A stretch of 56,157 nucleotides of DNA from Terriglobales bacterium (lineage in GTDB: Bacteria > Acidobacteriota > Terriglobia > Terriglobales > Acidobacteriaceae). A program made the translations under genes and the position numbers. Shown here one piece after another: positions 51,940-56,157 of the stretch (its first letter is position 1; every line of letters begins with the position of its first letter). The notes below the pieces were generated by a model. That model did no database searches, had not been told where the DNA came from, and worked only from the letters and a program-made list of their open reading frames with translations. Where the stretch lies: contig DATHMF010000003.1 in assembly GCA_035487355.1 (NCBI GenBank), forward strand, positions 1 to 56,157. The letters run 5' to 3'.

Positions 51940-52000
51940 AGCCGGGATGTCTCCCCTTCATCACGCCCAAAGAGCGGCATAGACTGGGAACCCGGCTGTG
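51861..52000. repeat. Composite GC-rich repeat upstream of the hypothetical gene
   Basis: Includes CCACGGCTCGCCGGGGCAGG (51881-51900), a perfect 20-bp reverse-complement match to 16580-16599, and distant inverted arms CACAGCCGGG (51937-51946)/CCCGGCTGTG (51991-52000). It covers the upstream part of the previous open frame, which is why that start is doubted. Confidence 0.7.
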
Positions 52001-52013
52001 CCAAACAAAGCAC

Positions 52014-52352
52014 TCAGAGTGCGGCAACTCCGCGCTCCTGGCTTCGGATGCGAATGGCCTCTTCCACTTTGTACAGGAAGATTTTTCCGTCGCCGATTTT
52101 GCCGGTGGCCGCTGTCTTGATGATGGCGTCAACAGCGTCGTCCACAAGCTTATCGTCTAACACCAGTTCGAGCTTGATCTTGGGTATGAGATCAACCTTG
52201 TATTCATTGCCGCGATAGGCTTCGGTATGACCCTTCTGCCGTCCATGTCCCCGGACTTCCGATACCGTCATCCCCTCAACACCGAGCGCAATCAGAGCTT
52301 CTTTGACCAGGTCAAACTTAGTCGGCTTAATAATCGCTTCAACTTTAGTCAT
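52014..52352 (-). CDS. glnK: P-II nitrogen regulatory protein
   Basis: A 112-residue trimeric signal protein that reports nitrogen and energy status and blocks AmtB. The T-loop holds YRGNEY with Tyr51, the uridylylation site, and the C-terminal KVEEAIRIRSQERGVAAL is complete. ATP and 2-oxoglutarate contact motif VRGHGRQKG is intact. It lies 78 bp downstream of amtB on the same strand, the usual amtB-glnK arrangement, in one operon. Confidence 0.95.
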   Translation of the reverse strand: MTKVEAIIKPTKFDLVKEALIALGVEGMTVSEVRGHGRQKGHTEAYRGNEYKVDLIPKIKLELVLDDKLVDDAVDAIIKTAATGKIGDGKIFLYKVEEAIRIRSQERGVAAL

Positions 52353-52430
52353 CTTTTTTCTCCACGTGGGTTGTAGATCAAATTGCCGGAGGCAGAGACA
52401 TCCCCTGCCTCCGAGCCCTGAGTCAGGACG

Positions 52431-54059
52431 TCATCTGTGTGCGGCACTGCCCGATAAGGCGCCGGTCGTTACCGCCTGCTTTTCAGCCATGGCGTGTTGT
52501 TCAACCATGCCCTGCGGCATAGCCAATGAAGAGATGACATATTCCGGATAAGCCGAAATTCCGTGCTCGTGCAGATCGAGGCCGTACAACTCGCCCTCTT
52601 CGGACACACGCAACGTACCGGTTGCATTGACGGCATACATGACCGCCAAGGAAACCGCGAAGGTGGCCAGCGTTATGCATGCGCTGCCAATCGCCTGGGC
52701 CTTGAGTACTTGCAGTCCGCCGCCGTAGAAAAGACCTTTCAGCGGCGCGGAGTTGTCGGGTGAAATCGGTCCGGTTGCGCCATACTTGCCACAGGCAAAC
52801 AGCCCGAGCGACAACGTTCCCCAGATGCCGGCAAAGCCATGGACCGGAACGGCGCCGATGGGATCATCAATGCGCAACCATTCCAGCAACTCGACGCCGA
52901 GAACTACCACGACTCCAGCAACACCACCAAGAAGGATGGCGCCCGTGGGACTGACCCAGTAGCAAGGGCAGGTGATGGCAACCAATCCAGCGAGGAAGCC
53001 GTTGGTGGTAAAGCCAGCATCCCATTTCTTGGACGACATGTATGCCCAGAACATTGCGGTCAATCCTGCCGCGCATGCTGCCAGAGTGGTGTTGGTTGCG
53101 ACCCGGCCGATGCCTTCAAAATCCATGGCAGAGAGTGTGCTGCCAGGGTTGAAGCCATACCAGCCGAACCAGAGAATGAGACCGCCGCTGACAGCAATGG
53201 TGAGATCGTGGGGCAGCATGGGAGCGCCGCCATCGCGCTTGAATTTGCGGCCCAGGCGCGGACCAAGAACGATAGAACCCGCAAGCGCGATGAAACCGCC
53301 GATGGTGTGCACAACCGTTGAACCAGCAAAGTCATGGAAGCCCATTCCCAAAGAGGGAAAGAAGTTGCCATCGCTGCCCATGTTGGCCAGCCAGCCATCC
53401 GGTCCCCAGGCCCAGTGGCCGATGATGGGATAAATGAAACCGGAGACAGCGACGCTGTAAAGCAGGTCACCGACAAAGCCAGTGCGTCCAATCATCGCGC
53501 CCGAGGTGATGGTGGAACAGGTATCGGCAAAGGCAAACTGGAAGATCCAGACCGCGAGGAATGCCACGCCCGTGGTTTCATAGGTAGCCGGCGCATTCTG
53601 GAGGAAGAACCAGTGATAGCCGATGAAACCGTTGCCATGGCTGAACATGAAGGCAAAGCCAATTGCATAAAACAGAACGCCGCAAAGACATGTATCTACG
53701 ACGCATTCCATGAGAACGTTAACCGTCTCACGTGAGCGGCAGAAGCCGGCTTCCAGCATGGTGAATCCGACTTGCATGCCGAAGACCAGAAAGGCAGCAA
53801 CCAGAGTCCAGGCGGTGTTGACCGGATTGACCACGTCAGCAGCTTTGACTTCTGGGGCAGCCGTATCAGCATAAACGTGGGCAAAAAAGAGACCCGAGAC
53901 CGCCGCCATGATCAGCAGCACCAGGGCCAAGCCTATCGCCTTGCCGGCAAAGACAGTCTTGGCGTAGCGCCGCCACTCCGGGTCGCGCATGCGGACGCGA
54001 AACCGCGAGAACTTCTCCGAGAAAGATAGTTTCTTCCCTCCCTGCACAATTGCAGACAT
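52431..54059 (-). CDS. amtB: Ammonium transporter AmtB
   Basis: A trimeric ammonium/ammonia channel, 542 residues with 11 core helices. The twin-histidine pore residues are in AGSTVVHTIGG and AVPVHGFAGIWGT. MQVGFTMLEAGFCRSRETVNVL, FQFAFADTCSTITSGAM and WGWYGFNPGS-like WFGWYGFNPGS are the family signatures. It has an extra N-terminal region of about 70 residues with a cytosolic basic segment and one helix before the usual start, and an extended cytosolic tail. AGGAG seven bases before the ATG gives a strong ribosome site. Followed by glnK. Confidence 0.96.
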   Translation of the reverse strand: MSAIVQGGKKLSFSEKFSRFRVRMRDPEWRRYAKTVFAGKAIGLALVLLIMAAVSGLFFAHVYADTAAPEVKAADVVNPVNTAWTLVAAFLVFGMQVGFTMLEAGFCRSRETVNVLMECVVDTCLCGVLFYAIGFAFMFSHGNGFIGYHWFFLQNAPATYETTGVAFLAVWIFQFAFADTCSTITSGAMIGRTGFVGDLLYSVAVSGFIYPIIGHWAWGPDGWLANMGSDGNFFPSLGMGFHDFAGSTVVHTIGGFIALAGSIVLGPRLGRKFKRDGGAPMLPHDLTIAVSGGLILWFGWYGFNPGSTLSAMDFEGIGRVATNTTLAACAAGLTAMFWAYMSSKKWDAGFTTNGFLAGLVAITCPCYWVSPTGAILLGGVAGVVVVLGVELLEWLRIDDPIGAVPVHGFAGIWGTLSLGLFACGKYGATGPISPDNSAPLKGLFYGGGLQVLKAQAIGSACITLATFAVSLAVMYAVNATGTLRVSEEGELYGLDLHEHGISAYPEYVISSLAMPQGMVEQHAMAEKQAVTTGALSGSAAHR

Positions 54060-54514
54060 AAGTAACTCCTTTTAGAAAATTTTTATTTTGAACACACGCT
54101 CAGCACGGCTGCGTAGAAGGCCCGGTTTCGGCCAGTGGCCAAAAACACTGAGGCACAACGGTCCGCTTACCGATACGGATCAACTTGCCGGCTCGTCATT
54201 GAGCACTATGTAGCTATGAGATGGGCACTGCGTCGTGCCCGAGAAGCGCCTCCCCTGAAAATCCAAGAGAGGGCAATACTCTGCAGTCTTCGTAACAACT
54301 GTGGTAAAAGATTGTGCAGGGATTGAATCGTAAAGTCCAATTGAAATTTTTGATAGCGGGAATTAGATTTCCTGATTTAGGAAAATCAGAAACAATTGAG
54401 AGAACTAAAAAAACCGGGTCCGCTAAAAGCCCAGCGACCCGGTCCGGCGTTTATGGAGGGGGCCTCCAGCCGAAAATCCCGTTGGACGGGACTGCTCCCT
54501 CCTTTTTATCCGAC
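54060..54514. other. Control region between the ANTAR gene and amtB
   Basis: 455 bp without a gene. On the minus strand it holds a series of hairpins after the ANTAR stop (54478-54490, CCCGT/ACGGG; 54454-54468, TGGAGG/CCTCCA; then the terminator at 54407-54443) and a GGGCAC-N6-GTGCCC hairpin at 54224-54241. It should also contain the amtB promoter; no convincing -24/-12 (sigma-54) element was found. Confidence 0.55.
54407..54443 (-). terminator. Intrinsic terminator between the ANTAR gene and amtB
   Basis: Minus-strand stem ACCGGGTCGCT...AGCGGACCCGGT (54413-54443; one bulged base) with an 8-base loop, then seven T residues (54407-54413 as A on plus). It lies about 70 bp past the ANTAR stop and about 350 bp before amtB. 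It may be the switch that the ANTAR protein controls. Confidence 0.88.
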
Positions 54515-55390
54515 TTACTGCGAATTGTGCTTTACGGCATCGCTCAGAACAATGGCGTCAGCGATTTCTTTCATCGTCTTGCGCCTCTGCTGGCTCTGAC
54601 GCTGCAGAATGACGTAAGCCTCACCTTCGCTGATCTTCAGATCGCGCTGGAGAATGCCCTTGGCACGCTCTACCAGCTTGCGCGTCTCCAATTGTTCTGA
54701 GAGCTGCGTTTTTTCGCTCTCCAATCGCGCCATTTCAATCTCGGCGCCCACAAGAAAACCAATAGTAGAAACCAGCCGGATCTCGCGATGGCTGTAAGGA
54801 TGCGGCGCCCGGTTTTGCAGGTTGATCACGCCCACGAGACGTCCCCGACTTAGTACTGGAACTGACAGGAAGGCCTCAAAGCCGTCTTCCGGCAGTTCAT
54901 TGAAAATCTGAAAACGAGAGTCCGCCGAGGCGTTGTGTGGCACTGCAACCGGCTGCCGATGTTCGGCCACCCAGCCGGTAATGCCTTGTCCTACTTTCAG
55001 CTTCAGGCGATCCACAGCTTCAGGATGGGGATTCTTGGAGGCGCGCAGAACCAGCTCATCGCCCTCGAGTACATAGATAAAACAGGAGTCACATTTCACT
55101 ACCGAGGTCACGAATTCGACGACCTCGACGAGAACATCGTGCAAAGGAGCTGCCGGCGTACGACTTGCGATACGGTGCAGGAAAGCAGCTTCAAAGTCTT
55201 CGCCCAGTAAGTGGGCTGACTTGCCATTCGATATAGAAAGGTTGTCGGTTGTTGATCCCAAGTAATGCTCCCCAAGCAAACAGTTAAGAATTGATAGATC
55301 TACACTAGCGGGAGTGAGACAACAGAACAACCATCCTTTGGTATAGGTTTTTGCAGGTGAAAGAGTACTATCGGCGGCGAGCACCGGCAT
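54515..55390 (-). CDS. GAF-ANTAR transcription antitermination regulator
   Basis: A 291-residue cytosolic protein. A GAF sensor domain spans about 80-225 (CDSCFIYVLEGDELVLRASKN, VGQGITGWVAEHRQPVAV, GFEAFLSVPVLSRGRLVGVINLQN). A short coil leads to a C-terminal ANTAR domain (about 233-290: LETRKLVERAKGILQRDLKISEGEAYVILQRQSQQRRKTMKEIADAIVL), which in relatives binds paired RNA hairpins and prevents termination. It overlaps the fixJ-like 3' end by 23 bp at the start chosen. A later start is possible because the first 60 residues are domain-free. Position before amtB suggests control of ammonium uptake. Confidence 0.9.
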   Translation of the reverse strand: MPVLAADSTLSPAKTYTKGWLFCCLTPASVDLSILNCLLGEHYLGSTTDNLSISNGKSAHLLGEDFEAAFLHRIASRTPAAPLHDVLVEVVEFVTSVVKCDSCFIYVLEGDELVLRASKNPHPEAVDRLKLKVGQGITGWVAEHRQPVAVPHNASADSRFQIFNELPEDGFEAFLSVPVLSRGRLVGVINLQNRAPHPYSHREIRLVSTIGFLVGAEIEMARLESEKTQLSEQLETRKLVERAKGILQRDLKISEGEAYVILQRQSQQRRKTMKEIADAIVLSDAVKHNSQ

Positions 55391-55994
55391 TCAGCTTCTC
55401 AGACATTCTCACCAAGTCGGCCAGAGACGCAGCCTGCATTTTATCCATGACATGACGGCGATGAAATTTAACAGTGACTTCGCTGAGGTCGAGTTTGTCG
55501 GCAATTTGTTTGTTCAGCAGGCCGGCAACAACCAGATCCATGATTTCGCGTTCGCGCGGCGTAAGCTTTTCAAACTTGGAGCGCAGTTCGAAATCTGCGG
55601 CTTGCAGGTCTCGCCTTACGCGGTCGCGATCCAGGGCCTGATGAATTGCAGCCAGTAGCTCCTCTTTCTGAAAAGGTTTGGTCAGAAACTCTATCGCTCC
55701 CGCCTTCATCGCCCGCCGGGTCATGGGGATATCGCCATGAGCGGTGATGATGATAATGGGAATTGGTATCCCGGCCTTCTCGAGTTGCTCTTGAAAATCG
55801 AGCCCACTCACTCCGGGGAGTTTTATGTCGAGCACGAGGCAACTGGTAGCTTCAGGCCGCATGGCATCCAGAAATTCCTCTGTGGAGCTAAATGCTTCTG
55901 CGCGGTGGCCAGCCGATGCCAGGAGGTTGCTGACTGCGTCCCGGACGGAGACGTCATCATCCACGACGTAAATTACAGGAGTGAGGTTAGCCAT
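55368..55994 (-). CDS. FixJ/NarL-type response regulator
   Basis: A 208-residue regulator from ATG at 55994; longer frame to 56087 is rejected because it would overlap the kinase coding region. The receiver domain is at 1-120: VVDDDVSVRDAV acidic pocket and phosphoacceptor Asp56 in VLDIKLPG, then Thr and Lys in IIITAH and LTKPF. The C-terminal LuxR-type helix-turn-helix is at about 140-200 (LTPREREIMDLVVAGLLNKQIADKLDLSEVTVKFHRRHVMDKM), typical of FixJ. Overlaps the FixL-type kinase stop by 8 bp and the GAF-ANTAR start by 23 bp, so the three are one operon. Confidence 0.93.
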   Translation of the reverse strand: MANLTPVIYVVDDDVSVRDAVSNLLASAGHRAEAFSSTEEFLDAMRPEATSCLVLDIKLPGVSGLDFQEQLEKAGIPIPIIIITAHGDIPMTRRAMKAGAIEFLTKPFQKEELLAAIHQALDRDRVRRDLQAADFELRSKFEKLTPREREIMDLVVAGLLNKQIADKLDLSEVTVKFHRRHVMDKMQAASLADLVRMSEKLNAGARRR

Positions 55995-56157
55995 CGGAAG
56001 CCTGCGAGCGGATTGGAATGGTGAACTGAAAAACGGCGCCACCAGAGGGACGCGGCGTGGCCCAAAGCCTGCCGCGGTGGGATTCAACGATGGAACGGCT
56101 GATGGTCAGACCCATCCCAATACCCTGGGGCTTGGTGGTGAAGAACGGGTCGAAGAT
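55987..56157 (-). CDS. FixL-type histidine kinase, C-terminal end only
   Basis: 56 codons are visible before the TAA at 55987; the rest lies beyond the window. They encode the end of a GHKL ATPase domain: FDPFFTTKPQGIGMGL (the F and G2 boxes) and ISRSIVESHRGRLWA, as in FixL/NtrB-like kinases, then a short tail. It overlaps the fixJ-like ATG by 8 bp and is its likely partner kinase. Confidence 0.9.
   Translation of the reverse strand: MFDPFFTTKPQGIGMGLTISRSIVESHRGRLWATPRPSGGAVFQFTIPIRSQASDG

Noticed and set aside
54224..54241. GGGCAC-N6-GTGCCC as a sigma-54 promoter or ANTAR site for amtB
   Set aside because: The GG-to-GC spacing is off by one for a -24/-12 element, and the loop has G, not A, at position 1 for an ANTAR hairpin.
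1..56157. tRNA, rRNA, CRISPR arrays, insertion sequences or prophage genes
   Set aside because: Looked for by motif on both strands; no clover-leaf with TTCRA arm in place, no regular spacer array, no transposase, integrase or phage protein among the frames.

Overview
This window looks like chromosomal core-plus-accessory DNA from an acidobacterium (Acidobacteriota, Terriglobia/Koribacter-like). That is inferred from gene content and not proven. Pointers are futalosine-route menaquinone genes (mqnP, mqnE), a BshA-type glycosyltransferase, a bacterial deoxyhypusine-synthase-like protein, a TonB-type receptor with an N-terminal carboxypeptidase-regulatory domain, PQQ-propeller/discoidin secreted proteins, and many GC-rich intergenic repeat words of a kind common in these genomes. 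No rRNA, tRNA, CRISPR array, transposase or phage gene was seen.

Layout. 1-8.9 kb: a BadF-type sugar kinase, a helical-repeat protein, a secreted protein, a GNAT acetyltransferase, uvrC, an OmpA-type lipoprotein, a long-chain polyprenyl diphosphate synthase, yajQ and a small membrane protein. 9-18.7 kb: tatD, metG, argS, a membrane protein, a secreted hydrolase, proC and ribA, separated by repeat-rich gaps. 18.7-28.1 kb: an orphan LytS-type sensor kinase, bshA, a YdjC/HpnK deacetylase coupled to a 91-residue protein, a SET-domain protein, Cu/Zn SOD, a MoeB/ThiF E1-like enzyme, an orphan C-terminal piece of a TamB-like gene, pcm, a triple-BON protein and mqnP. 28.1-38.9 kb: a secreted protein, a palindromic operator-like array, mqnE, a ribosome-hibernation-factor/sigma-factor fusion, a Tat-exported Ntn hydrolase, the deoxyhypusine-synthase homologue, glutaryl-CoA dehydrogenase with a 59-residue zinc ribbon upstream, pyrF, rlpA and thiD. 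39-51.9 kb: the TonB-type receptor, zinc-ribbon membrane proteins, a small HTH protein divergent from a TPR protein, a PspC protein, an alpha/beta hydrolase, aroA, and two large secreted beta-propeller-type proteins. 52-56.2 kb: glnK, amtB, a GAF-ANTAR regulator, a FixJ-type regulator and the 3' end of a FixL-type kinase, all on the minus strand.

How genes work together. The clearest functional unit is the right-hand end: a two-component pair (fixL-like/fixJ-like, overlapping), an ANTAR RNA-binding regulator overlapping fixJ, an intrinsic terminator, then amtB-glnK. This suggests signal-controlled read-through into ammonium uptake. The second unusual locus is the single-protein fusion of an HPF/RaiA ribosome-binding domain to sigma-70 regions 2 and 4, with no anti-sigma gene beside it. 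The third is a pair of identical 17-bp palindromes exactly 30 bp apart between mqnE and a divergent secreted-protein gene.

Intergenic DNA is unusually rich in dispersed repeats. There is a ~155-bp structured element in two copies, hairpins built on GGCACAGCCG, CGCGGA-word inverted repeats, and a perfect 20-bp inverted match between two distant gaps.
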